From NCBI RefSeq assembly GCF_024584805.1, contig NZ_CP075715.1, forward strand, positions 2,344,001 to 2,408,000: a stretch of 64,000 bases of DNA. Direction: 5' to 3'. Origin of the DNA: Streptomyces sp. FIT100. GTDB lineage: Bacteria; Actinomycetota; Actinomycetes; Streptomycetales; Streptomycetaceae. Each line of letters starts with the position of its first letter. Within the stretch, counting starts at the first letter, position 1. Shown piece after piece: positions 51,183 through 59,218 of the stretch. A model generated the notes under the pieces. It saw only the letters and a program-made list of their open reading frames with translations. It was not told where the DNA came from and did not search any database. The position numbers were made by a program, and so were the translations under genes.

Positions 51183-51645
51183 ATGGCGAAACTACCGACC
51201 TTCAAAGCGTGGTGTCATACGGGCGGTCTGACCGATGAACGGCGGGCCTTCCGCGAGAAGTTGCGGTTGCAGGCGGCCGAGCGGTTCAGGCAAGGCGACG
51301 AGAACACGGGCATCGTTCACGACCTGCGGGTCAGCGTCCGGTCGGTACAGCGGTGGCGCAAGACTTGGTCAGGACGGGCGCCGAGAGCTCTGGCCTCGAA
51401 GGGCCCGGCATCGCTGCCGCTGCTCAGCGACGAACTGTTCACCGTGCTGGAGCGTGAGCTGGCCCAGGGCACGGTGGCACATGGGTAGCCGGACCAGACC
51501 TGGACCCTGTCACGGATCAAGACGCTGATCGGGCCCCGCTTCCACAAGAGCTACACCGTGCGAGGGGTGGCCGCCCTGCTCAAACGGCACGGCTGGAGCT
51601 GTCTCGGTCCATGTCGCCACAAGCCCGAGAAGGGACATCTGCATC
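51183..51645 (+). pseudogene. IS630-family transposase, 5' part, with in-frame stop
   Basis: From the ATG at 51183 the frame encodes MAKLPTFKAWCHTGGLTDER, a winged-helix region (LRVSVRSVQRWRKTWSGRAP) and LPLLSDELFTVLERELAQGT. It then meets TAG at 51486 where IS630 proteins have Trp (AHG-W-PDQTWTL). The frame continues as DQTWTLSRIKTLIGPRFHKS, YTVRGVAALLKRHGWS to ~51620 and stops matching. The catalytic DDE part is missing here and appears, in part, after the metallopeptidase gene. Confidence 0.8.
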
Positions 51646-52761
51646 GTGAATACTCCGTTGCGTACCTCTCCCCCGCCTTTCTGCACGATCCTGCCTCCTC
51701 ACCTGCTAGACAGGCTCTTGGAGGCCGACGACCCCGTGGTCGCCGCGCATGCGCGGCGGACCCTGGAGCATGACGCCGTCCACCGCACCCGTCGCCGCGT
51801 CACTACCGTGTGTGGACCAACCGCTATATCAAGCGTCGCGGTCGCCGATACAGCGCAGTGCACGATCTATGACGCAGCGCACCAGAAGAGAACCCCGGGG
51901 ACGGAGGTGAACTTGGCAAGCTCCGGGGCTGCCGGAGATGCAACCGCCCTGAGAGCCCACACCGGGCTCAACGCTACTCTCGACCTGTACCTCACGGTCT
52001 ACGGACGCCGCTCCATCGACAACGACGGGCTACCGCTCAACGCCACCGTCCGCTACGGCGAGAAGTACGACAACGCCTTCTGGGACGGCGAACAGATGGT
52101 CTTCGGCGACGGCGACGGCAACCTATTCCTCGACTTCACGATCCCGTTGGACATCGTCGGCCACGAACTGACGCACGGAGTAACCCAGTACACGGCGAAC
52201 CTCACGTACTACGGCCAACCAGGCGCCCTCAACGAATCCCTCTCGGACGTCTTCGGCTCACTGATCAAGCAGTACGCGCTCGACCAGACCGCCGGCCAGG
52301 CCGACTGGCTCATCGGCGCAGGCCTGTTCACCCCCGCAGTCAACGGCAAAGGCTTGCGCTCCCTAGCCGCCCCCGGCACCGCCTACGACGACGCGCAACT
52401 CGGCAAGGACCCCCAGCCAGCGACGATGAGGGACTACGTTCAAACATCACGCGACAACGGCGGCGTACACATCAATTCCGGGATCCCCAACCACGCCTTC
52501 TACCAACTGGCCATCACCCTCGGCGGCAACGCCTGGGAACGCGCCGGAACCATCTGGTACACCACCCTGACGAGCAGCGAGCTGGCCCCGGACGCCGGCT
52601 TCACCGACTTCGCACGGCTGACAGCAACCACGGCACGCAACCTGTATGGCGACGGCAAAGAGGCCCAGGCCGTCCTGGAATCATGGCAAAAGGTAGGCAT
52701 CGAGCTTCCTCCAAGTTCACCGCTCCGAGCTGCAGCCGTGGAACCGCGGATGCCCCAGTGA
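51646..52761 (+). CDS. M4 metallopeptidase (protealysin-like)
   Basis: This 371-aa thermolysin-family protease has a short protealysin-type propeptide (FCTILPPHLLDRLLEADDPV) and no classical signal peptide. Zinc ligands are the HELTH motif (173-177: DIVGHELTHGVTQ) and the downstream Glu of GALNESLSDVFG (E197). The catalytic His region NGGVHINSGIPNHAFYQLA is also present, so the enzyme looks complete. Protealysin-like proteins may act inside the cell or be secreted by non-Sec routes. The GTG at 51646 has AAGGGA about 10 bases upstream. It sits exactly between the two parts of an IS630 transposase, suggesting capture with, or insertion into, the element. A region near residues 50-80 aligns poorly with the family. 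Confidence 0.85.
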   Translation: MNTPLRTSPPPFCTILPPHLLDRLLEADDPVVAAHARRTLEHDAVHRTRRRVTTVCGPTAISSVAVADTAQCTIYDAAHQKRTPGTEVNLASSGAAGDATALRAHTGLNATLDLYLTVYGRRSIDNDGLPLNATVRYGEKYDNAFWDGEQMVFGDGDGNLFLDFTIPLDIVGHELTHGVTQYTANLTYYGQPGALNESLSDVFGSLIKQYALDQTAGQADWLIGAGLFTPAVNGKGLRSLAAPGTAYDDAQLGKDPQPATMRDYVQTSRDNGGVHINSGIPNHAFYQLAITLGGNAWERAGTIWYTTLTSSELAPDAGFTDFARLTATTARNLYGDGKEAQAVLESWQKVGIELPPSSPLRAAAVEPRMPQ

Positions 52762-52839
52762 TCGACGGACCAGGTCCGCCTTCGAAGTGACCTTGCTGAG
52801 AAGAGGCACGACGCGAGTGTCACCACTGTTTGTGGGACG

Positions 52840-53251
52840 TGGCGGTCTTCTCCTACCTGATCACGATCACGCGAAAGGTCAGGAGCCGGCTGAAGCAGCG
52901 TCCGGCGGTCGGTGCCGCTGCCGAGGCTGATCGCCGAACTCCCGTAGCTCGGTGGCCCGAGCGTGCTCGTCTGGGACAACTGAACGCGCAAAAGGCCGCC
53001 GGACTACGGGAGTTCACCGAAGCCCGGAACTGGCTGACTATCTGCTACCTGCCGCCCCACGCGCCCGACCTCAAACACTTCGAAGGGATCTGCTCCCTCC
53101 TGCGCCGACAGCTGGCTCTCCAACGTCGCCTTCAGCACTCACATACCTCGTCCAGCGCATCCGACGCGGTCTACGTCACATCCAATTCGGCAGCGAGAAC
53201 ATAGACGGCTGCCTCGCCGAGACCGGCCGCAGGTGGAGGCCAGCGGGGTAG
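52840..53251 (+). pseudogene. IS630-family transposase, 3' part
   Basis: Fragments of the DDE domain's C-terminal half appear in different frames: LIAELP then LGGPSVLVWDN (second catalytic Asp), QKAAGLREFTEARNWLTICY then LPPHAPDLKHFEGICSLLRR (third, Glu region), and YLVQRIRRGLRHIQFGSENI to the stop at 53251. Breaks include a one-base loss near 52980 and another near 53110. It lies immediately after the M4 gene and matches the missing end of the 51183 fragment. Confidence 0.8.
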
Positions 53252-53406
53252 GGGTGATGTCAATCGGAGAGTCCTTCCCTTGGCATCGCTCATGAGCGAT
53301 TTTCTTGTCACTTCTTCACGGCTGACCGGGATACAGCATCCGGACAACCGAATTCCACAAAACAGAAGCACCGTCCGCGAAGCGGGGTAAAGAGAGGCAT
53401 ATTTCA

Positions 53407-54801
53407 ATGGCAAATACCTGGAAAGAAATTTGGGACGAGCTCAGCGTGACACACGTTCCTGACGACTGGAACATGCCGGACTGCGGCAATGACCCTCTCA
53501 AGATGGTCAAGTCTGCTGCAGACCATATTACGACCGGGCTCGGCTCAGTATTCAGCGGGTCTGCACCAGACTCTGCGAAAAAGGCCATGGATTTCGCATC
53601 CATCCCCGAGACAACGATGGACGACCTGGCGGTTGCAGTAAATGCTGACGGTGTACTGACGGGGAGCAAGGTGAGCTTCGGCAAGCCGGCCGTAAGTCCG
53701 GGACCTACGGAAATCACATATTACGTGGCGGCTCAAACAAGCAGAGCGGCCGAGCTCCACATGAAAATACGAAACAAAGGAAGGGCGTTAAATTTCACCG
53801 ATACATACCAGGGACTCATCGACGAAGGTGTCATTTCTGAAGACGACCTGCCGCACCTCTTGAAGGTGAACCCGATGGCTCGATCCGCAGTAGGGTTCCC
53901 CTTGGGGGAGAAAACCTACTTGGAAGGTCTCGGATACGTCACAAATTTCCTCTGGGACATAACAGACGGACTCCACTCCATGCTCTTTTCGACATCCGGG
54001 GAAGTTCGTGCAAAAAGGGCGGCCGGACTAATCCAGAGAATCCCCGAAGAATACAGGAAGTCAGTTCTGACGTTGAGCACAAAGGACCCGAGCGCCGCAG
54101 AGAAGGTCACCTTGTCGAAGGCGATAGCCATACACCAGTACTTGGTTGACCAGAAAGAGGGACGCGCAGAACTGTTTACGGTAGATTTCAAACTTCCATC
54201 AACTGCTCCGCACTCGCTAGTGGCTTTGGAATGGATCCTGAAAGGGGCTGTCGGCCTGCTGAAGTTGGCATTCGACACGGCATCCTGGGCCATCAATGCC
54301 GACATATCGGGCGCCATCAAGAATGTGGGGGAAGTCACCGAGCAAGATATTCTCAACATGGAGAAAATGGTAAGAGATTCTTACACGGAAAGTAAAACGA
54401 CAGCATGGATCGCGAACGACACGAGTATTAATCGCGACCTGAAGTGTCTCGATAGAAAGATTTTCATCGGCACCACAAAGGATGACTATGCGCACTACTC
54501 TCTAGAGAAAGGGGGATCCGCCGGAACATACCTTGTGAAGCGTGATGGCAGCTTCCCTCTTTCGGTGCAGGAAACGCTATTGATAATTTCCCGAACCGGC
54601 TCCTTCAAATACATGCTCACGATACCGAAAAGCGTGACGAGTCATTTCGTAAAGGTGTCGTTGGTGCGCGAAGTTCTGGGGGAGGAACCGGAAGGGCAGG
54701 AACTGGACCAACTTGATCCTTCCGCGAGTCCTGGAGTGTCAAGGGAATTCACTGCACGTCCGACGGATTCAGCCTTGAGGATCATCTGCACGGTCGAGTA
54801 A
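53407..54801 (+). CDS. Low-GC orphan protein of unknown function
   Basis: The 464-aa protein has no recognised domain. Base composition is markedly lower in GC than the rest of the window (many AAA, AAT, ATA and GAA codons), indicating recent transfer from a non-actinobacterial or phage/plasmid source. No signal peptide or certain membrane segment is present. A moderately hydrophobic stretch lies at ~280-300 (ALEWILKGAVGLLKLAFDTA). The C-terminal ~90 residues look beta-rich (YSLEKGGSAGTYLVKRDGSF, SVQETLLIISRTGSFKYMLT), like a single-domain binding module. GAGAGG lies 10 bases before the ATG, and a strong terminator follows the stop, so it is an autonomous single-gene unit between two broken insertion sequences. 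Confidence 0.8.
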   Translation: MANTWKEIWDELSVTHVPDDWNMPDCGNDPLKMVKSAADHITTGLGSVFSGSAPDSAKKAMDFASIPETTMDDLAVAVNADGVLTGSKVSFGKPAVSPGPTEITYYVAAQTSRAAELHMKIRNKGRALNFTDTYQGLIDEGVISEDDLPHLLKVNPMARSAVGFPLGEKTYLEGLGYVTNFLWDITDGLHSMLFSTSGEVRAKRAAGLIQRIPEEYRKSVLTLSTKDPSAAEKVTLSKAIAIHQYLVDQKEGRAELFTVDFKLPSTAPHSLVALEWILKGAVGLLKLAFDTASWAINADISGAIKNVGEVTEQDILNMEKMVRDSYTESKTTAWIANDTSINRDLKCLDRKIFIGTTKDDYAHYSLEKGGSAGTYLVKRDGSFPLSVQETLLIISRTGSFKYMLTIPKSVTSHFVKVSLVREVLGEEPEGQELDQLDPSASPGVSREFTARPTDSALRIICTVE

Positions 54802-54818
54802 TAAAAGCTGCGGGAAGA

Positions 54819-54861
54819 CCCGGGAGATGGGTAGAGGCGGCAATTCTATCCATCTCCCGGG
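54819..54861 (+). terminator. Hairpin terminator of the low-GC orphan gene
   Basis: CCCGGGAGATGGGTAG (54819-54834) pairs with CTATCCATCTCCCGGG (54846-54861) with one G-T pair, 18 bp after the orphan's stop codon. Confidence 0.8.
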
Positions 54862-54984
54862 CTCACGTTGGTTGCCTCCTAATACTCCAGATGTAGATCG
54901 TGATCTTGCTGGTCGGGGCGGGTACGGAGACGGGTGCGGCCACCGTTGATCATCGTGACTTGTGTGGACTTACGATGAAAGACG

Positions 54985-56180
54985 GTGGCCGCAGGTCACA
55001 GGATAGATCCCGTCCGTTGGCGGGAGGCGTTCGAGGTGGCCATGGGCCGGATCGTGGGCCGGTTCACCCGGGTCGAACCCGGGCTGCGGGCTGGGCGGTT
55101 GGTGCTGGGCCTGCTGTCGGACCTGCCGCGGAAGAACTGCTGGACGATCGCGGAGTGGGCCGGGGAATCGATCCCGCACGGCATGCAGCAGCTGCTGTGC
55201 CGGGCCTCCTGGGGCGCGGATGCGGTCCGCGATGACGTGCGCGAGACGTCGTCGAGCACCTCCATGACGAGGCCGCGGTGCTGGTCGTGGACGAGACCGG
55301 GGGAAGGGCACGCACACCGTCGGGGTGCAGCACCAGTACACAGGCACGGCCGGGCGGATCGAGAACTCCCAGGTCGCGGTCCATCTCGTCTACGCGGGCG
55401 AGCGGGGGCACGCGGCGGTGGACCGGGAACTGTACCTCCCGCGCTCCTGGACATGTGTCCCGGACGGCTGCCGGGCCGCGGGGCTCGGCGAGGACACCGT
55501 CTTCGCGACCAAGCCGGCACTGGCCCGGGTGATGATTGAACGGTTCCTGGGCGCCGAACACCAGGTGGGCTGGGTCACGGGTGACGAGGCCGCCCTGGAA
55601 GAACGCGGTCTGGGTTATGTGCTCGCGGTGGCCTGCTCGACCGAAGTGACCACCGGCGCAGGCACGTTCCGCGCCAATGCCCTGGCGTGGAAGGTGCCCA
55701 AGCGGGCCTGGCAGAAGCGCTCCGCCGGGCCCGGCGCGAAGGGACAGCGGTTCTACGACTGGGCCGTCATCGATCTCGCCGACCCGGCGCCGGGCCACTG
55801 CCAGATGCTGATCCGCCGCAACCGCACCACCGGTGAACTCGCCTACTACCGCTGCCTTCACCCGAACCGGTGCCGTCGGCCACCTTGGTGAAGATCGCGG
55901 GATCCAGATGGCGAGTGGAGGAAACCTTCCAAAGCGAAAAAGCGCTCGCCGGCCTCGATGAGCACCAGGTCCGCCGCTACCCCTCCTGGATCCGCTGGGT
56001 CACCCTCGCGATGCTCGCCCACGCCTTCCTGGCCGTGGTCCGCGCCGACGAACACACCCGCCTGACAACTGAGGACCTGGTCCCGCTCTCCTGCAACGAG
56101 ATCCAGCGCCTGTTCAACACCGTCGGATCCAGCGCCTGTTCAACACCGTCGGATCCAGCGCCTGTTCAACACCGTCGTCG
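54985..56180 (+). pseudogene. IS701-family transposase pseudogene
   Basis: Starting at a GTG (54985), the frame gives IDPVRWREAFEVAMGRIVGR, RFTRVEPGLRAGRLVLGLLS and CWTIAEWAGESIPHGMQQLL. A one-base loss near 55241 breaks it just before VVDETG (first Asp); a second lesion near 55300 removes several bases. The frame then resumes as HQYTGTAGRIENSQVAVHLV, VGWVTGDEAALEERGL (second Asp), and breaks again near 55875 before KIAGSRWRVEETFQ (Glu). The 3' end is replaced by three tandem copies of a 26-bp unit. The catalytic signature is recognisable but no active enzyme can be made. Confidence 0.85.
56100..56177 (+). repeat. Three tandem 26-bp repeats at the end of the IS701 remnant
   Basis: The unit begins GATCCAGCGCCTGTTCAACA and ends CCGTCG; three perfect copies follow each other. 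The unit is transposase coding sequence (IQRLFNTV), so the array arose by local duplication after or during decay of the gene. Confidence 0.9.
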
Positions 56181-56539
56181 GAGGGGCGGGTGTACTCGTA
56201 CCCAAGAACCGTACACGGCAGCCAACCAGGGACCACGGGATGCGGTATCCGCTCTTCCCCCACCCGATCGTGACCGATCCACCTCCTTACCGGCTGATCA
56301 GAACCAGCAGGTCATCACGAATGGCCCCGGCTACAGACCGCGCCACACGCAGGAGCCGTGGGATCGCCGTGGAATCCTCGAAATGGCTCCATATCCCCAC
56401 TCCACCTAGATACGCAGGTCAAGAACGCACAAGCCCGGCGAGCAGAGCAGGGGCGCCCGTTTCACCACACCAATGAGAACCGAGCCGCACGCGAACCCAA
56501 CCCCTCCAGGGGCGTTTCTGCAGGTCAGAACGTTTTTCT
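56181..56539. other. Region between the IS701 remnant and the tRNA cluster
   Basis: No gene is supported. It contains a weak CCCCT-cc-AGGGG hairpin at about 56504-56515, possibly the terminator of the CAU tRNA gene on the minus strand. No obvious copy of the tRNA 3' end, as would mark an island att site, was found. Confidence 0.45.
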
Positions 56540-56616
56540 TGGTGGGGCGGGTGGGACTCGAACCCACGGCCGACGGATTATGAGTCCGCTGCTCTAACCG
56601 GCTGAGCTACCGCCCC
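56540..56616 (-). tRNA. tRNA with CAU anticodon (tRNA-Met, or tRNA-Ile2)
   Basis: On the minus strand GGGGCGG (5' acceptor) pairs with CCGCCCC, followed by A and an encoded CCA (56540-56542). D-arm TAGCTCAGCCGGTTAGAGC, anticodon arm GCGGACTCATAATCCGT (CAT), and T-arm GTGGGTTCGAGTCCCAC are all present. Whether the C34 is modified to read AUA (Ile) cannot be decided from this sequence; the elongator-Met form is the default. Confidence 0.9.
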
Positions 56617-56770
56617 TAACGGCGCGTCGCGCACATTTGTGCGCGCCGTCTGCCGCAGCATAGCCGCTCATACGATCTCCTGCCTCGGCGGGCGGCTTCG
56701 CTGTGCCCATGAGGACTTCGCTGCCGGCCGTGCGGTTCCGGCGGGCGGCGAAAAGCCGGGTCAGGGCATG

Positions 56771-56793
56771 AAAAAGGACCCCTAGGGGGTCCT
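56771..56793 (-). terminator. Rho-independent terminator of the tRNA-Asn genes
   Basis: On the minus strand GGACCCC-CTA-GGGGTCC is followed by TTTTT, a canonical intrinsic terminator 13 bases after the second tRNA-Asn. Confidence 0.85.
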
Positions 56794-56805
56794 CTTCCGC
56801 TACCG

Positions 56806-56878
56806 CTCCCCCGGCTGGACTCGAACCAGCAACCCTCCGGTTAACAGCCGAATGCTCTGCCAATTGAGCTACAGGGGA
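56806..56878 (-). tRNA. tRNA-Asn (GUU)
   Basis: Read on the minus strand: acceptor TCCCCTG pairs with CGGGGGA (one G-T pair), then discriminator G. D-arm TAGCTCAATTGGCAGAGC, anticodon loop CTGTTAA (GTT), T-arm GCTGGTTCGAGTCCAGC. No CCA is encoded. It is the downstream member of a tandem pair, 5 bp from the other copy. Confidence 0.93.
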
Positions 56879-56883
56879 TCGCG

Positions 56884-56956
56884 CTCCCCCGACTGGACTC
56901 GAACCAGTAACCTGCCGGTTAACAGCCGGCTGCTCTGCCAATTGAGCTACAGGGGA
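56884..56956 (-). tRNA. tRNA-Asn (GUU)
   Basis: Same acceptor, D-arm and anticodon (GTT) as its neighbour, with a differing anticodon stem (GCCGGCTGTTAACCGGC) and T-arm ACTGGTTCGAGTCCAGT. No CCA encoded. First gene of the minus-strand tRNA cluster. Confidence 0.93.
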
Positions 56957-57174
56957 ATGTCGCGTGTGCACCGAACGTACCTCCCCCGGACGTCCCGGGC
57001 GGCGCTCGCTCGCTGCGACACATACATTAGCGCAAGCAGGGGGGTGCTCCGCCAATCGGTTCCCCCGGTGACCTCCAGGGTGATCTCGGAGGACGGCGGG
57101 TAGGCGGGCAGCACAGCCTCACGTCCGTATCGACATCGGCGTCGCGACGACGGCGCCGGCGAAGGGTGGCAGCC

Positions 57175-57480
57175 ATGCGCTACCGGCTCACGTTCATCGC
57201 CGGACTGGCCCTCGGTTACGTGCTCGGCACCCGCGCCGGGCGGGAGCGTTACGAGCAGCTGAAGAAGTCCGCCCGGGAGTTCGCGCAGAACCCGGCGGTG
57301 CGCAATGCCGCCGAGTCCGCCGCGCAGACGAGCCGCGAGATGGCCGGGAAGGCGTTCGCCGCGGTGAGCGACACGATCGGCGACCGGATGCCCGACGCGG
57401 TGGCCGACCGGGTGCGCTCGCTGCGGGAGCGTGGCCAGGGCGGCGGCATCGAGGACGACTGGGGTACGACCAATACGTAG
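57175..57480 (+). CDS. YtxH-domain small membrane-associated protein
   Basis: The 101-aa protein begins with a hydrophobic N-terminal segment (MRYRLTFIAGLALGYVLGTR) with the glycine spacing of YtxH/GvpP-like proteins, then a basic AGRERYEQLKKSAREF region and an amphipathic coiled tail (AESAAQTSREMAGKAFAAVS). The role is unknown; such proteins are stress-associated and common in actinobacteria. The ATG at 57175 follows AAGGGTGG. A very strong hairpin follows the stop, so it is a single-gene unit. Confidence 0.83.
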   Translation: MRYRLTFIAGLALGYVLGTRAGRERYEQLKKSAREFAQNPAVRNAAESAAQTSREMAGKAFAAVSDTIGDRMPDAVADRVRSLRERGQGGGIEDDWGTTNT

Positions 57481-57497
57481 CGCCCGGTCCCGGGCCT

Positions 57498-57553
57498 CGG
57501 GCTGGACCCGAGTGGGGCGCGGCCCGTGCCGCGCCCCACTCGGGTCCAGCCCG
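57498..57553 (+). terminator. Strong hairpin terminator (25-bp stem)
   Basis: A perfect 25-bp stem starting CGGGCTGGACCCGAG (57498) closes around the loop CCCGTG and ends at 57553, 17 bases after the YtxH gene and before the kinase gene. Confidence 0.85.
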
Positions 57554-57621
57554 CATGCTGCCTCATTCGTGACCACGGCCACGGCCTCGGCAGCCCCCGG
57601 AGTGCGGCAGAATCTGACGGC

Positions 57622-59061
57622 ATGGGGATAGTCGCCGGGCTGGACAGTTCGTCCGCATTCACTCGCATCGTCGTCTGCGACACGGACACGGGTGCCGTGC
57701 TGCGCCAGGGATACGCGCAGCATCCCGTCGAGTCGAAAGCCGGTGACGTCGATCCGCAGGCGTGGCTGCTTTCGCTGGGCGAGGCCGCGGCCGGCGGGCT
57801 GCTGGAGGGCGTGCAAGCCATCGGCGTGTCCGCGCAGCAGTACGGGGTGATCCCGCTCGACGCGTCCGGGGCGCCGGTACGTGCCGCGCTGGTCGGGAAC
57901 GACAAGCGGGCGCAGGTCGCCGCCGCGGACCTGGTCGAGGGGTTCGGCGGACGGCAGGCGTGGGCCGAGGCGGTCGGGTGCGTGCCGCAGTCCGGGCTGC
58001 CGGTGGCGAAGCTGCGGTGGCTGGCGCGGACCGAGCCGGAGGCGGCCCAGCGCACGGCGCTCGTGATGCAGCCGCACGACTGGCTGGTGTGGCAGCTGCT
58101 CGGCAGGCCCGTGCGGCGTACGACGGACCGCGGCGGGGCGTCGTCGACCGGGTACTGGTCGGCGGGCACCGGCTCGTACCGCCCCGACCTGGTGGAACTG
58201 GCCCTCGGCCACCAGGCGGCGCTGCCCGAGGTGCTCGGCCCGTCCGACGCGGCCGGGACGACTCCGGAGGGGCTGCTGATCTCGGCGGGCACCGGCGAGA
58301 CGATGGCCGCGGCCTTCGGCCTCGGGCTCGGGCCCGGCGACGCGGTGGTGTCGCTCGGCGCCTCCGGTTCCGTGATGGCCGTGCACCACGAGGCGCTCGC
58401 CGACCCGTCCGGAATGATCACCTCCTTCGCGGACGCGACCGGCATGCACCTGCCGGTCGTCCACACGCTCAATGCCGTACGGGCGCTGCGCGGCACCGCC
58501 GAGCTGCTGGGCCTGACCGATCTGGCGGAGCTGTCCGAGCTCGCCATGAAGTCGACGCCGGGCGCGTCGGGGCTCGTCCTGCTCCCCTATCTGGAGGGCG
58601 AGCGCACCCCGCACCTGCCGCACACCGCCGGTACGCTCACCGGGCTGCGGCGCGAGTCGATGAAGCGCGAGCACCTGGCCCGCGCGGCCTTCGAGGGCAT
58701 GCTGTGCGGGCTCGCCGACGCGCTGGACGTGCTGCGGCAGCGGGGTGTGGACGTGCGGCGGGTGTTCCTGCTGGGGCCGGCGGCAGAGCTGCCCGCCATC
58801 CAGGCCGCGGCGCCCGCGATCTTCGCCGCGCAGGTCGTCGTGCCGCAGCCCGCGGACTACGCGGCGCTCGGCGCGGCCCGGCAGGCGGCATGGGCGCTCG
58901 GCGTCGCGCAGGGCACGCTCGCCCCGCACACCCCGCCGGCCTGGCAGGGCGCGGCGGCCCAGGTCTTCGAGCCCGGTGAGGAACTGCCGGTGGGCCAGGC
59001 GGTGCGCCAGCAGTTCATCGCCACGCGGGACCAGCTCCACCCCGGCGCGTTCGCCGACTGA
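57622..59061 (+). CDS. FGGY carbohydrate kinase, xylulokinase-like
   Basis: This 479-aa actin-fold sugar kinase has the N-terminal phosphate loop GLDSSSAFTRIVVCDTDTGA, AIGVSAQQYGVIPLDASG (xylulokinase-like substrate loop with a QQ/MQYG-type motif), PHDWLVWQLLGR and the second FGGY half with SLGASGSVMAV, LLPYLEGERTPHLPHTAG (xylulokinase motif) and a final DYAALGAARQAAW. Likely reaction: xylulose + ATP to xylulose 5-phosphate. No xylA is adjacent. The ATG at 57622 lacks a clear ribosome site. Confidence 0.87.
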   Translation: MGIVAGLDSSSAFTRIVVCDTDTGAVLRQGYAQHPVESKAGDVDPQAWLLSLGEAAAGGLLEGVQAIGVSAQQYGVIPLDASGAPVRAALVGNDKRAQVAAADLVEGFGGRQAWAEAVGCVPQSGLPVAKLRWLARTEPEAAQRTALVMQPHDWLVWQLLGRPVRRTTDRGGASSTGYWSAGTGSYRPDLVELALGHQAALPEVLGPSDAAGTTPEGLLISAGTGETMAAAFGLGLGPGDAVVSLGASGSVMAVHHEALADPSGMITSFADATGMHLPVVHTLNAVRALRGTAELLGLTDLAELSELAMKSTPGASGLVLLPYLEGERTPHLPHTAGTLTGLRRESMKREHLARAAFEGMLCGLADALDVLRQRGVDVRRVFLLGPAAELPAIQAAAPAIFAAQVVVPQPADYAALGAARQAAWALGVAQGTLAPHTPPAWQGAAAQVFEPGEELPVGQAVRQQFIATRDQLHPGAFAD

Positions 59062-59218
59062 GCACCCGCAGGGCCCCGGCGCGTTCGCCGACCGAGAACC
59101 CCCAGGGCCCCGGCGCGTTCTTGACCCGGGCTTGGCGCAAACCCTTGGGCAGCACCCGTTGGAGTGTCGCAGTATTGGGGCGACCTCCACGACTTCGCCG
59201 ACCCGAGAGACCCTTGGC

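Noticed and set aside
56540..56616. tRNA 3' end as an att site with a direct repeat at the other end of the island
   Set aside because: I looked for the CCCACCCGCCCCACCA-type end near the left edge of the decayed zone and saw no copy, so no attachment site is claimed.
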